Shown here: one piece after another, positions 25,486 to 35,123 of the stretch | How the letters are laid out: each line of letters begins with the position of its first letter | Position numbering within the stretch: position 1 is the stretch's first letter | NCBI GenBank assembly: GCA_046331245.1 | Contig: JAXLRH010000007.1 | Span: 1 to 64,000 of the forward strand | Source: SSF14 sp046331245 | GTDB lineage: Bacteria; Actinomycetota; Acidimicrobiia; Acidimicrobiales; Microtrichaceae | Length of the DNA stretch: 64,000 bases | Direction of reading: 5' to 3' | Notes under the pieces: model-generated | What the model saw: only the letters and a program-made list of their open reading frames with translations | What the model was told of the DNA's origin: nothing | Database searches by the model: none | Position numbers and translations under genes: made by a program

Positions 25486-26562
25486 CTACACGTTGAAGCG
25501 GAAGTCCATCACGTCGCCATCCTGCACCACGTAGTCCTTGCCCTCGACGCGCGCCTTGCCCACCTCGCGGGCCTTCGCCCACGACCCGCACTCGAGCAGC
25601 TCGTCCCACTGGATGCACTCGGCGCGGATGAAGCCGCGCTGGAAGTCGGAGTGGATGACCCCGGCGGCCTCGGGCGCCTTCGCCCCGGCGCGGAACGTCC
25701 AAGCACGGGTCTCCTTCTCACCGGTCGTGAGGTAGGTGCGGAGACCGAGCATCTGGTAGGCGCCGCGCAGGAACCGCGCCAGCGCGCCGTCGCCGAGCCC
25801 CAGCTCCTCGAGCAGCTCGGCACGCTCGTCCTCGTCGAGCAGCACGGCCTCGGCCTCGAGCTGCACGCACACGCCGATGACCTCCGCCATGTCACCCATC
25901 TCGGCGACGACCGGGGCGATGACCTCGTCGACGGTGTCGAGCTGCGACTCGTCGATGTTGACCACCGCCATGGCCGGCTTGTTCGTGAGCAGGAAGTACG
26001 GGCGGAGCAGCTCGCGAGTGTCGGCGTCGAGCTCGCTGCGGTAGAGCGCCACGCCGCGCTGGAGCACCTCGATCGCCCGTTCCATCGCCGCCACCTCGTC
26101 GACGAGCGACTTGTCGCCCTTCGCCGCCTTGCGCCGCTTGTCGACCTGCTTCTCGAGGGTCTCGAGGTCGGCGTAGATGAGCTCGACCTCGAGCGTCTCG
26201 AGCTGCTCGACCGGGTCATGGGAGCCCGGGACGTCGTCGTCGGCGAACGCGCGGAGCACGAACACGATGGCGTCGACCTCGCGGATGTGGGCGAGGAAGC
26301 GGTTGCCGAGGCCCTCTCCCTGCGCCGCGCCCTTCACGAGGCCGGCGATGTCGACGAACTGCACGGCGGCGTGCACCAGCGTCTTCGTGTTGCTCATCGC
26401 GCCGAGCGCCTCGACGCGGGGGTCGGGCACCTTCGCGACACCCACGTTCGGGTCGACGGTGGCGAACGCGTAGGGCGCGGCGAGCGCCCCACCTCCGGCC
26501 AGCGCGTTGTACAGCGACGACTTGCCAGCATTGGGAAGCCCGACGAACCCGAATCGTTCCAT
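25486..26562 (-). CDS. ychF: Ribosome-associated ATPase/GTPase YchF
   Basis: The 358-residue Obg-family P-loop NTPase has G1 GLPNAGKSSLYNAL (8-21), G3 DIAGLVKGAAQGEGLG, the ATP-selective NxxE-type G4 region (FLLTNKPAMAVVNIDES) and a C-terminal TGS domain (TRAWTFRAGAKAPEAAGVIHSDFQRGFIRAE). YchF/OLA1 hydrolyses ATP and acts on ribosomes in stress responses. TAGCGT lies 9 nt before the ATG. It heads the minus-strand unit ychF-DUF192-rsmI. Confidence 0.96.
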   Translation of the reverse strand: MERFGFVGLPNAGKSSLYNALAGGGALAAPYAFATVDPNVGVAKVPDPRVEALGAMSNTKTLVHAAVQFVDIAGLVKGAAQGEGLGNRFLAHIREVDAIVFVLRAFADDDVPGSHDPVEQLETLEVELIYADLETLEKQVDKRRKAAKGDKSLVDEVAAMERAIEVLQRGVALYRSELDADTRELLRPYFLLTNKPAMAVVNIDESQLDTVDEVIAPVVAEMGDMAEVIGVCVQLEAEAVLLDEDERAELLEELGLGDGALARFLRGAYQMLGLRTYLTTGEKETRAWTFRAGAKAPEAAGVIHSDFQRGFIRAECIQWDELLECGSWAKAREVGKARVEGKDYVVQDGDVMDFRFNV

Positions 26563-26699
26563 GGGTCGCCTACGCTACCTGCGCCCGTGGGTATCGTCTG
26601 AACCCGGTGTCGCCAACTTCGAACACTCTCAGGACCGACCCATGCGATTCCCGAACCCCGCCGCCAGACTGTCCTGCGTGATCGCACGGGGGTCTGCCG

Positions 26700-27254
26700 A
26701 TGGATGAGTTCCTGCGCCTCCTGCTGCACCTCGCGTCGTACGTGGCCGGTCTGACCGGTCTCGCGCTGGTGCTCGCCCGGTTCGTTCCGGGCGGCGTCGC
26801 CCTCGTCCGCCGCACGATCGGCGGCCAGGAGCTGTGGTTCGCGTTCGCGGCAGCACTCGCGATGACGCTCACCAGCCTCTACCTCTCCGAGATCCTGCAC
26901 TACATCCCGTGCCGCCTGTGCTGGTTCCAGCGCATCTTCGCCTACTCGAACGTGATCGTGCTCGGCTGGGCGGCCGTGCGCCGCGACCGCAACGCCTGGG
27001 GCCCGGCACTCACCCTCGCCGGCATCGGCATCCTCTTCAGCACGTGGCACATCGCCCTCGACGTCGGCTGGATCCCCGACAAGGGCTCCTGCGACCCGGC
27101 GGTGCCCTGCACCGTCCGGTGGGCGTGGGCGTCGAACGGCGCGACCACCATCCAGGTGGGCGCGTTCTGCTGCTTCCTCTTCATCATCGGGCTCGGCCTC
27201 CACGCGATCGCCAAGCCCTCCCCGACATCCCCCACAGCACCCGCGGAGGCGTGA
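26700..27254 (+). CDS. DsbB-type disulfide oxidoreductase
   Basis: The 184-residue protein has four to five membrane segments. The first redox pair is C71-C74 (IPCRLCWFQRIFAYSN, the DsbB/BdbC signature with the WFQR quinone-site arginine) and the second is C131/C137 in an external loop (KGSCDPAVPC). It would pass electrons from a thiol oxidase to quinone. The gene is 1 bp upstream of a thioredoxin-fold gene, the expected partner. The 137-bp spacer to divergent ychF includes a 21-codon ORF (26642-26707) that overlaps this start; I do not consider it proven. Confidence 0.9.
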   Translation: MDEFLRLLLHLASYVAGLTGLALVLARFVPGGVALVRRTIGGQELWFAFAAALAMTLTSLYLSEILHYIPCRLCWFQRIFAYSNVIVLGWAAVRRDRNAWGPALTLAGIGILFSTWHIALDVGWIPDKGSCDPAVPCTVRWAWASNGATTIQVGAFCCFLFIIGLGLHAIAKPSPTSPTAPAEA

Positions 27255-27255
27255 C

Positions 27256-27993
27256 ATGGCCAAAGGCCCGACCAACAATCCCGGCAGCCCGTCCTCGGGC
27301 GACCAGCCCATGGGCGTCAAGATCGCCATCGGCGTCGCGCTGGTGGTGGTGCTCGCCGCGATCGTCGTGTTCGCCGTGAAGGACAGCGGCGGCGAGAAGG
27401 TGAACACGGTGGCGTTCCAGAACGCGACCATCACCGGCGCCTCCCTGCCGGCGATGCCCGACGGCGAGGCGGTGCCCTCATCCGATCCGGCCGTCGGCCA
27501 GACGATCCCGACCGTCGTCGGCAAGACGTTCGACGGCTCGACCGTCGAGATCAAGCCGGGCAAGGCGCAGCTGATCGCGATCATCGCCCACTGGTGCCCC
27601 CACTGCCAGAAGGAGGTGCCGCTCATCGTCGGCTGGCAGAAGAGCGGCGAGATCACCAAGGACCTCCACATCACCGCCGTGTCGACGGCCGCCGAGGAGG
27701 CGAAGGGCAACTACCCGCCGGCCTCGTGGCTCGACCGTGAGGAGTGGAAGAACCCGGTCCTCGTCGACACCCCGACGAGCAAGGTGCTCTCGGCGTTCGG
27801 CGCCACCGGCTTCCCCACCCTCATCGCCGTCACGGCCGACGGCAAGGTGGCGCAGCGCGCATCGGGCGAGCTGACGCTCGACCAGGTGAAGGTGCTGGTG
27901 AACGCCGCGCTCGGCAAGAAGCCCGATTCGACGGCCACCACGGTTCCGGGCACGACGCCGATCACGTCGCCGGTGCCCACCAGCGCCCCCTGA
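27256..27993 (+). CDS. Membrane-anchored thioredoxin-fold protein (TlpA/DsbA-like)
   Basis: The 245-residue protein has an N-terminal anchor at about 21-41 and an extracellular thioredoxin fold with the active site WCPHC (C114, C117) and a cis-proline loop GFPTL. CPHC is the DsbA-type dipeptide, suggesting an oxidant or isomerase of secreted proteins. The tail after residue 225 is Thr/Pro-rich and disordered. It pairs with the DsbB-like gene immediately upstream. Confidence 0.88.
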   Translation: MAKGPTNNPGSPSSGDQPMGVKIAIGVALVVVLAAIVVFAVKDSGGEKVNTVAFQNATITGASLPAMPDGEAVPSSDPAVGQTIPTVVGKTFDGSTVEIKPGKAQLIAIIAHWCPHCQKEVPLIVGWQKSGEITKDLHITAVSTAAEEAKGNYPPASWLDREEWKNPVLVDTPTSKVLSAFGATGFPTLIAVTADGKVAQRASGELTLDQVKVLVNAALGKKPDSTATTVPGTTPITSPVPTSAP

Positions 27994-28032
27994 TCAGCGC
28001 CCTCCCGAACGACGCCGACGACCGCGGGCCGG

Positions 28033-28698
28033 TCAGCCCACGGCGTTGCGGAGCTGGTTGACCGCGGCGTTCGCCGCGTTCGCCCAGCACACCTCGCCCT
28101 CACCACTGAGATGCCACCCGTCGTTCGAGAACGGCGACCGGCAGTGGTCGAGCCACCAGTTCAGCGGGATGGTGGGCACGCCGTGCCCGGCGGCCGCTTC
28201 GGCCTGCAGCTTCTCGGCGATGTCGGCCGCCTGGAGCTCGGTCGCGTCGGTCGGCCGGTGGTGGGCGACGAGGTACACGTGGGCGCCGCGTGACTGGGCG
28301 ATCTCGATGAGGCGCGACGCGGCGGCGCGGTAGGCCGGGTAGTTGGCCGGGTCGTTCGCGCCGGGGAACAGGATGGACTGGATGATCACGACGTCGGGAT
28401 CGTCGCGGTCGATCCGCGCCTGCAACAGCGTGTCCCAGCGTTGGCGTCCGGGCCACGGCGTGTCGAGGGTGTCGCCGGCGCCGCCGTCGAGGGTGAGCGA
28501 GATGCCCGAGGCGGCGAGCTTCGATCGCAGCGCCGACTCCACGGTCGGCGTGGTGCCGAACAGGCCCCAGGTGAGCGAGTCGCCGATGACCTCGACCTTC
28601 CGAACGGGGGTGAGGCGGCCGGTCGCGGCACCGGACGGGAGGCAGGCGGTGGCGAGCACGATGATCGCCGACAGGAGCACGAGGGGTCGGAAACGCAT
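28033..28698 (-). CDS. SGNH/GDSL-fold hydrolase, lipoprotein
   Basis: The 221-residue protein carries a lipobox LATAC (Cys19) and the SGNH fold: block I GDSLTWG with nucleophile Ser41, block III-type ILFPGANDP and block V NDGWHLSGEG with the Asp-His pair. The conserved Asn/Gly blocks are recognisable though diverged. It is probably an esterase acting outside the membrane; SGNH proteins in envelope loci often remove acetyl groups from glycans. The ATG at 28698 is supported by both the signal peptide and TACGCT 6 nt upstream. Confidence 0.82.
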   Translation of the reverse strand: MRFRPLVLLSAIIVLATACLPSGAATGRLTPVRKVEVIGDSLTWGLFGTTPTVESALRSKLAASGISLTLDGGAGDTLDTPWPGRQRWDTLLQARIDRDDPDVVIIQSILFPGANDPANYPAYRAAASRLIEIAQSRGAHVYLVAHHRPTDATELQAADIAEKLQAEAAAGHGVPTIPLNWWLDHCRSPFSNDGWHLSGEGEVCWANAANAAVNQLRNAVG

Positions 28699-28756
28699 CG
28701 GGTCAGCGTAGAGCGGCGCGCGGACGGCCCCGGTTCGCCCGCCGTACCATGCCGGC
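28699..28756. promoter_or_regulatory. Divergent pair of leaderless promoters
   Basis: On the minus strand TACGCT (28710-28705) ends 6 nt before the ATG at 28698. On the plus strand TACCAT (28745-28750) ends 6 nt before the ATG at 28757. Both divergent genes therefore appear to be transcribed from their first codon. Confidence 0.6.
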
Positions 28757-29794
28757 ATGCCCGGATCGACCGACACTGCGACCGCCGCGCTCCGCCGAGC
28801 CGTGTACTACCTCGACCGCTCGCTGGCGCCGGCCCCGAAGGTGAAGGCGTTCCGCACCGCGATCGGCGTCGTCGGAGGGCTGTCCGACGACGACCTCGAC
28901 GCGCACCTCCGCGCCGGCACGCTCACCGACCTCGACGGCATCGGCCCCTCCACCGGAGCGGTCATCACCGACGCGTGCAACGGCACCGGCGAGACTGACG
29001 GCTACCTGGCGAAGCTCGAGAAGTCGACCCGGCTCGACGTGGGCGAGGGCGCCGCGATGCGCGAGCTCCTCAAGGGCGACTGCCACCTCCACAGCACCTG
29101 GTCCGACGGCGGCGCGTCGATCGAGGAGATGGCGCGAGCGGCCATCGCACTCGGCCACGACTACATCGTGATGACCGACCACTCGCCGCGCCTCACGATC
29201 GCGCACGGCCTCACGCCCGAGCGCCTCGCCGCCCAGCACGAGGAGATCGAGCGGGTCAACGAGACGCTGGCTGCGGAGCATCCGGGATTCCGCATCCTGC
29301 GTGGCGTCGAGGTGGACATCCTGGAGGACGGCACGCTCGACCACGCCGACGAGGTGCTCGCCGACCTCGACATCGTCGTCGCCTCCGTCCACTCAAAGCT
29401 GAAGATGCCGGCCGAGGACATGACGCGGCGCATGGTGATGGCCGTCGCCAACCCCCACGTCGACATCCTCGGTCACTGCACCGGCCGGCAGATCGTCGGC
29501 ACCCCGCGGGCGCCCTCGGCGTTCGACGCGGAGATCGTGTTCGCGGCGTGCGCGAGGTTCGACACGGCCGTCGAGATCAACTGCCGCCCGGAACGCCAGG
29601 ACCCACCCGACGAGCTGCTGGAGCTGGCGCTCGACTGGGAGTGCAAGGTGTCGATCGACACCGACGCCCACGCTCCGGGCCAGCTGGAGTGGCAGTGGTC
29701 CGGCTGCGACAAGGCCGTGCGCCACGGCATCGACCCGGCGCAGATCGTGAACACGCGGTCGGCCGACGAGCTGCTGGCCTGGGCGAGGTCCTGA
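28757..29794 (+). CDS. PHP domain phosphoesterase with N-terminal HhH region (PolX-like)
   Basis: The 345-residue protein joins a helix-hairpin-helix-like N-terminus (TLTDLDGIGPSTGAVITDA, residues about 55-75) to a PHP domain with metal ligands in GDCHLHSTWSDG, MTDHSPRLTIAHGL, GVEVDILEDG, ASVHSKL, DILGHCTGR and SIDTDAHAP. This is the C-terminal half of bacterial family X DNA polymerases without the polymerase palm, so a 3'-phosphatase or nuclease in DNA repair is possible; histidinol-phosphatase is the other reading. It has its own leaderless promoter. Confidence 0.87.
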   Translation: MPGSTDTATAALRRAVYYLDRSLAPAPKVKAFRTAIGVVGGLSDDDLDAHLRAGTLTDLDGIGPSTGAVITDACNGTGETDGYLAKLEKSTRLDVGEGAAMRELLKGDCHLHSTWSDGGASIEEMARAAIALGHDYIVMTDHSPRLTIAHGLTPERLAAQHEEIERVNETLAAEHPGFRILRGVEVDILEDGTLDHADEVLADLDIVVASVHSKLKMPAEDMTRRMVMAVANPHVDILGHCTGRQIVGTPRAPSAFDAEIVFAACARFDTAVEINCRPERQDPPDELLELALDWECKVSIDTDAHAPGQLEWQWSGCDKAVRHGIDPAQIVNTRSADELLAWARS

Positions 29795-29819
29795 CGGGTC
29801 CGACCGCTCGCGCCCGTCG

Positions 29820-30728
29820 TCAGACGGGTGGCTTCGTGCGGGCGACGAGGGCCGCGGCGACCGTCGCGTCGGCGTCCGTGGGGTGCTCCGGCACCAGCGC
29901 CCGCGGCCAGAGCCGCCGCGACGACACCGACGCCACCTCTGCGGCGTAGACGAACACCTGGGCCTGCAGGTAGATCCACGAGAGCAGGCCGATCACCACG
30001 GCGAAGGTGCCGTACGTCTTGTTGGCGTTGGCCACGAGCCGGTGTGTGTACCAGCCGCCGACGAGCTGCAGCACCGTCCAGCCGACGCCACCGAACAGCG
30101 CGCCCCAGCGCACCTCGGACCAGGTCGGCCGGCGCTCCACCATGATGTGGAGCATCAGCGCGATCACCGCCGCGTTCACCAGCACCGACACGAGCGCGCC
30201 GCCGACGCCCGCTGCCGGTCCGAGGAACGACGCGAGCGACGAGGCCGCGGTGGCCACGATCAGGCCGACGCCGATGACGGCCAGGATCGCCAGGCCGTTG
30301 AGCCGCTTCCGCACGAACGACGGCTCGGCGGAACGCGGCACGTCCCACACCGTGTTGACCGCGTCCTGCGCGACCTGCGTCGCGCCCAGGCCCGCCCACA
30401 GTGTGAGCAGGATGCCGACGACCAGCGCGAACCCGCTGCCCGTGATGGTGTCGGCGGTGATGCCCGGCAGCGGGAGCCGCTGCTGCAGTGTCGACGCGAT
30501 GTCCTCACGCATGGACGGGTTGTGCTGCAGCACGAACCCGAGCGTCGTGAACGCGACGAGCAGGAGAGGGAACAGCGAGAAGAAGCCGTAGTAGGTGATG
30601 AGCGCTGCGAGCTGGGAGCCCTTGTCGTCACCGGCCTTGCGCACCACGCCGTAGGTGAACCCGGCGACGGGGTGGCTGCGCTGGAAGTCGTCCGCCCGCT
30701 GCTTCAACCTGTCCATCGCCGACGGCAT
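29820..30728 (-). CDS. YihY/BrkB family inner-membrane protein
   Basis: The 302-residue protein has about six membrane segments and the family landmarks KDKGSQLAALITYYGFFSLFPLLL near the start, LPLPGITADTI, GLGATQVAQDAVNTVWDVP and SWIYLQAQVFVYAAEVAS. The family was once called ribonuclease BN; the actual function, perhaps transport, is not known. TAGTCT ends 6 nt before its ATG. It is divergent from the HDAC-like gene and convergent with the PHP gene. Confidence 0.9.
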   Translation of the reverse strand: MPSAMDRLKQRADDFQRSHPVAGFTYGVVRKAGDDKGSQLAALITYYGFFSLFPLLLVAFTTLGFVLQHNPSMREDIASTLQQRLPLPGITADTITGSGFALVVGILLTLWAGLGATQVAQDAVNTVWDVPRSAEPSFVRKRLNGLAILAVIGVGLIVATAASSLASFLGPAAGVGGALVSVLVNAAVIALMLHIMVERRPTWSEVRWGALFGGVGWTVLQLVGGWYTHRLVANANKTYGTFAVVIGLLSWIYLQAQVFVYAAEVASVSSRRLWPRALVPEHPTDADATVAAALVARTKPPV

Positions 30729-30734
30729 CGCCGC

Positions 30735-30740
30735 AGACTA
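30735..30740 (-). promoter_or_regulatory. -10 box of leaderless promoter (BrkB family gene)
   Basis: TAGTCT on the minus strand is followed by GCGGCG and the ATG at 30728. Confidence 0.5.
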
Positions 30741-30752
30741 GAACAGGCCCCG

Positions 30753-31799
<1,047 letters not shown>

Positions 31800-31811
31800 G
31801 CTGTCGCCACT

Positions 31812-31901
31812 ATGTCGAAGCGGACCAGCAAGAAGAAGGCCAACACTCGCCGCAAGAAGGCGAACCACGGGCGCAAGCCCAACGCCGGCCGCAACTCCTG
31901 A
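31812..31901 (+). CDS. Large ribosomal subunit protein bL37-like
   Basis: This 29-residue ORF (MSKRTSKKKANTRRKKANHG, then RKPNAGRNS) shares the hallmark KANHGxxPNA with the actinobacterial bL37 first seen in mycobacterial ribosomes, where the protein is about 24 residues. It is rich in Lys and Arg and has no acidic residue. It begins 12 bp after the HDAC-family stop; TAGGCT lies 9 nt before the ATG. The stop codon is the first base triplet of the tandem repeat that follows. Compared with the mycobacterial form it has a longer C-terminal tail (GRNS). Confidence 0.87.
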   Translation: MSKRTSKKKANTRRKKANHGRKPNAGRNS

Positions 31902-32150
31902 TTGGCCTCGGCCACCTCCGCCGAGGTTCGGTTCGCTCCGCTCACCTACTCTGGCTCCGGTACCTCGGCGTTGATTGGCCTCGGCCACCTCCGCCGAGGT
32001 TCGTCGCTTCGCTCCTACTCTGGCTCCGGTACCGAGGCGTTGATTGGCCTCGGCCACCTCCGCCGAGGTTCGGTCGCTTCGCTCCCTACTCTGGCTTCGG
32101 TACCGAGGCGTTGATTGGCCGCGGCCACCTCGGCTCTGGCTGGAGACCGC
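31899..32150. repeat. Three and a half copies of a ~70-bp tandem repeat with internal hairpin
   Basis: Units begin TGATTGGCCTCGGCC at 31899, 31972, 32041 and (partial, GCGGCC variant) 32112, giving periods of 73, 69 and 71 bp. Each complete unit contains the inverted repeat CCTCGGC-N7-GCCGAGG and, further on, a CGGTACC core. The first hairpin stands directly behind the bL37 stop and could end its transcript. The gene-free block from 31902 to 32153 holds nothing else that I can recognise. Confidence 0.85.
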
Positions 32151-32153
32151 CGG

Positions 32154-32843
32154 CTAGAGGGACGTCGCTTGTTCGGCTGCTTGCTCGTCGAAGTCGGGGA
32201 CGAGATAGATCATCGGCGCCGTCACCAGTGACGAGATGCCCTTGATCACGATGTTGGCGACGATGATCTCGATCACGACCGAGCGGGGGAACACCCCGCC
32301 GAAGGCGATCACCGAGAAGAGCACCGAGTCGAGGGGCACCGAGACGGCGTTCGAGGCGAGCACCCGGCCGAACTGGACGGTGTGTCCGAAGCGGTTCACG
32401 AACCGCTGGTAGACCTCGGTGTCGGCGAACTCGGCGAGCATCTGTGCGATCACCGACGCGGCGACGATTCGCCATGTGGTGAGGAGCACGTCGCCGAACT
32501 GCTTCTGCGGGCCGACCGACATGTCGGCGGGCAACGCCGCGGCCGCCCACAGCGCGAGCGCCATCGCCACGTTGAGGGCAGCGGTCGCCACGATCGCCAT
32601 CCTCGCCGCCTGGCGGCCACCCACCTTGTGGATCATGTCGCGCAACGTGAACGTGAGCGGGTAGGTGAGCGTGCCGGCGTCGACCGCCCAGCCGAGGATC
32701 GAGACCGCCCGGATCGACATGATGTTGGCGATCAGCGAGGCCGCCACGTAGACACTGACGGTGACGATGAGCCAGTTCATCCGGCGCCGGAGCGCAGCGG
32801 TGGCCTCGGGGGTGGTCAGCTCGGGGTCCACGACGGAAGTCAC
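32154..32843 (-). CDS. VUT family transporter (queuosine precursor transporter-like)
   Basis: The 229-residue protein has about six membrane segments and matches the DUF165/YhhQ family: FTLRDMIHKVGGRQAARMAI, AEFADTEVYQRFVNRF and SNAVSVPLDSVLFSVIAFGG are its conserved stretches. E. coli YhhQ imports queuosine precursors, so that is the likely cargo. The GTG at 32843 is supported by TACCGT ending 6 nt upstream. No tgt or queuosine gene lies in the window. Confidence 0.88.
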   Translation of the reverse strand: MTSVVDPELTTPEATAALRRRMNWLIVTVSVYVAASLIANIMSIRAVSILGWAVDAGTLTYPLTFTLRDMIHKVGGRQAARMAIVATAALNVAMALALWAAAALPADMSVGPQKQFGDVLLTTWRIVAASVIAQMLAEFADTEVYQRFVNRFGHTVQFGRVLASNAVSVPLDSVLFSVIAFGGVFPRSVVIEIIVANIVIKGISSLVTAPMIYLVPDFDEQAAEQATSL

Positions 32844-32848
32844 GGCAG

Positions 32849-32855
32849 TACGGTA
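32849..32855. promoter_or_regulatory. Shared -10 box of two divergent promoters
   Basis: The block TACGGTA reads TACGGT on the plus strand (9 nt before the photolyase GTG) and TACCGT on the minus strand (6 nt before the VUT GTG). The two divergent -10 elements thus overlap almost fully, so polymerase can occupy only one direction at a time. Confidence 0.45.
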
Positions 32856-32863
32856 GCCACGTC

Positions 32864-34306
32864 GTGAGCTCCGCCCGCACTCTCCAGACCGGCGATGGGC
32901 AGACCGGCGATGGACCGGACGCCCCGGTGATCGTGTGGTTCCGTCGGGACCTCCGCCTCACCGACAACCCGGCGTGGGCCGACGCCGTCGCCCGCCGCTC
33001 ACCGATCGTGGCGTCGTACGTGCTCGACCCGCGCCTCCTCGCGTCGGCCGGCGACCTGCGCCGCCGCCTGTTCGTCGCCCACCTCCACGAGCTCGACCGC
33101 ACTCTTCGGGAGCACGGTGGTCGGCTTCGCGTCCTGCAGGGTGACGCAACCGTCGTCGTCCCACGCCTCGTCGCCGAGCTCGGCGCCACCGCCGTGTTCG
33201 TGAACGGCGACACCACGCCGTACGCCAAGCGACGCGACACCGCCGTTGCCGCAGCGCTCGGCGAGCGGTTGGTCAGCCACTGGGGCACGCTCGTCCACCC
33301 GCCCGGCTCGGTGCTCACCAAGGCCGGAGCCGTCTCGCAGGTGTTCACGCCGTTCCACCGAACGTGGGAGGCCACGGAGTGGGCAGCGTGGCCCGAGCTC
33401 CCGGACGACGCGCGTCCGACGGTGATCGACGAGGTCGGCGTGGGCCTCCCGCCGCTCGACGGCGATCCGCCCGAGCCCGCCGGCGAGGCCGGCGCACTGG
33501 CCCGGCTGGCCGCGTTCGACGAGCGCGCCGACCGCTACCTGGACGACCGCGACCGGCCGGCCGTCGAGGGGACGTCGCTGCTGTCGGCCGACCTCCGGTT
33601 CGGCACGCTCTCGCCCCGGCGGGTGGCCACCCACATCGGCGTCGGGAGTCGAGGACGAGCCGGCTTCGTCCGTCAGCTCGCATGGCGCGACTGGTACGCG
33701 CACCTCCTCGACGCGCTCCCCCACCTCACGACGTCCCCGATGAAGCCGGACGTCGGAGAGATCGCGTGGCGGGACGACCCCGACGGCTTCGACGCCTGGG
33801 TCCGCGGGAAGACCGGCTTCCCCATCGTGGACGCCGGCATGCGCGAGCTGGCGGCGACGGGCCGCATGCACAATCGCGTGCGCATGCTCACGGCGTCGTT
33901 CCTCGTGAAGGACCTGCTCGTCGACTGGCGTCTGGGTGAGCAGCACTTCCGGCGCGCGCTCGTCGACGGCGACGTGGCGCAGAACGTGGGCAACTGGCAG
34001 TGGGCCGCCGGCACGGGCCCCGATGCCGCGCCGTACTTCCGCGTGTTCAACCCCACGCTGCAGAGCCGCAAGTTCGACGCCGACGGCGAGTACATCCGGC
34101 GGTGGGTGCCCGAGCTCGCCGGTCTCGACGCCACGGCGATCCACGAGCCGGCGGCGGTCGGGCCGCTCGAGCTGGCGGCGGCCGGCGTCGTGCTCGACGC
34201 GGACTACCCGGCACCGATCGTCGACCACCACCGCGCCCGCGACCGCGCGCTCGACGCGTACGCCGCCGCCAAGGAGCGGGCGGCGTCGGGCGGGAGGGCG
34301 GGATGA
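32864..34306 (+). CDS. Deoxyribodipyrimidine photolyase (class I cryptochrome/photolyase family)
   Basis: The 480-residue flavoprotein repairs cyclobutane pyrimidine dimers with light. It has an N-terminal antenna domain (VIVWFRRDLRLTDNPAW), a FAD domain with TSLLSADLRFGTLSPR, FVRQLAWRDWYAHLL, GFPIVDAGMRELAATGRMHNRVRM, the DWRLGEQHFRRALVDGD loop and NWQWAAGTGPDAAPYFRVFNP. Antenna type cannot be read with certainty. The first 20 residues include a short duplication (QTGDG twice) from a direct DNA repeat before the conserved VIVWFRRDLR. The gene overlaps the VOC gene by 4 bp. Confidence 0.94.
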   Translation: MSSARTLQTGDGQTGDGPDAPVIVWFRRDLRLTDNPAWADAVARRSPIVASYVLDPRLLASAGDLRRRLFVAHLHELDRTLREHGGRLRVLQGDATVVVPRLVAELGATAVFVNGDTTPYAKRRDTAVAAALGERLVSHWGTLVHPPGSVLTKAGAVSQVFTPFHRTWEATEWAAWPELPDDARPTVIDEVGVGLPPLDGDPPEPAGEAGALARLAAFDERADRYLDDRDRPAVEGTSLLSADLRFGTLSPRRVATHIGVGSRGRAGFVRQLAWRDWYAHLLDALPHLTTSPMKPDVGEIAWRDDPDGFDAWVRGKTGFPIVDAGMRELAATGRMHNRVRMLTASFLVKDLLVDWRLGEQHFRRALVDGDVAQNVGNWQWAAGTGPDAAPYFRVFNPTLQSRKFDADGEYIRRWVPELAGLDATAIHEPAAVGPLELAAAGVVLDADYPAPIVDHHRARDRALDAYAAAKERAASGGRAG

Positions 34307-34941
34307 CCGCTCGTCCGGGTCCGGCGCTCGTGCGGCTGACGATCCCCGACGAGCCCGAGGCGTGGGCCGCGGCCGGGTTCGCCGTCGTCGATTCGTCGGT
34401 GCGGCTCGGCCCGCTCGAGCTGGTGTGCGATCCGTCGATCGGGAACGAGCCGTCGTTCGGGTTCGACGCGCCCCATCCCCTCGGCCTCGACACGCTCGCG
34501 GGCCTCGCGTGGGAGACCATCTCGCCGGAGCCGGCGGCGCCGTCCACCGGAGCGCCACCTCACCCGAACGGCATCGACGGCGTCGACCACCTCGTGATCA
34601 TGGTGCCCGACCTCGACGTGGCGCGCGACGGCCTCGTCGGCGCCGGCCTCGAGATCCGACGCGAGCGCTCCGCCACGATCGGCGCGGACGCCGTGACGCA
34701 GCTCTTCGCCTGGGCCGGGGACGTGCTGCTCGAGGTGGTGGCGCCCGTCGGGCGCGGCACGGACGCCCGACTGTGGGGTCTCGCGCTCACGGCCGCCGAT
34801 CTGGACGCCACCGCCGCGTGGTTCGGCGACCGGTGCAGCCCGCCCCGCGACGCCGTGCAGCCCGGCCGGCGCATCGCCACCGTTCGCCACGAGATTCTGG
34901 GAATGGCGTTCACACTTGCGGTGATGGACCGGCGATCCTGA
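34303..34941 (+). CDS. VOC (glyoxalase-like) superfamily protein
   Basis: The 212-residue protein has a variable N-terminal 80 residues, then a VOC-type module (GVDHLVIMVPDLDVARDGLVGAGLEIRRER and LFAWAGDVLLEVVAPV) and a second half-module (LWGLALTAADLDATAAWF). This pattern suits a glyoxalase-like or ring-cleavage-type metal site, but His and Glu ligands are only partly recognisable, so the activity is unknown. It overlaps the photolyase stop by 4 bp (ATGA). Confidence 0.75.
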   Translation: MTARPGPALVRLTIPDEPEAWAAAGFAVVDSSVRLGPLELVCDPSIGNEPSFGFDAPHPLGLDTLAGLAWETISPEPAAPSTGAPPHPNGIDGVDHLVIMVPDLDVARDGLVGAGLEIRRERSATIGADAVTQLFAWAGDVLLEVVAPVGRGTDARLWGLALTAADLDATAAWFGDRCSPPRDAVQPGRRIATVRHEILGMAFTLAVMDRRS

Positions 34942-34990
34942 CCGGTGCCACCGAACCAGGTTCACCCGGAATCACACCAAAGTTTGCGAA

Positions 34991-35024
34991 AAACCCATTC
35001 TGAGTCTTGCCTCAGGATGGGTTT
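34991..35024. terminator. 14-bp inverted repeat between the photolyase unit and the lipoprotein gene
   Basis: 34991-35004 pairs with 35011-35024 (arms AAACCCATYCTGAG, one G-U) around a TCTTGC loop. On the plus strand it ends GGGTTTGTG, a weak T-tract, so it may terminate the photolyase-VOC unit. Its loop and right arm also contain TTGCCT (35007-35012), 18 bp before CTATCG (35031), a possible promoter for the lipoprotein gene, so it might be an operator. Confidence 0.6.
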
Positions 35025-35123
35025 GTGCGACTATCGTCACTTCAGCTGGATACCGCCGGAGCACGGCGGAACTCGAAACCTGGCTCGAACCTGAGCCGCG
35101 TGCGGGGCGAAACAGGAGGGCAC

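Noticed and set aside
26642..26707. 21-codon ORF before the DsbB-like gene
   Set aside because: No ribosome site, no recognisable product and overlap with the real start; kept only as a remark.
31902..32153. CRISPR array
   Set aside because: Units are ~70 bp with no constant repeat/unique spacer alternation; it is a simple tandem repeat.
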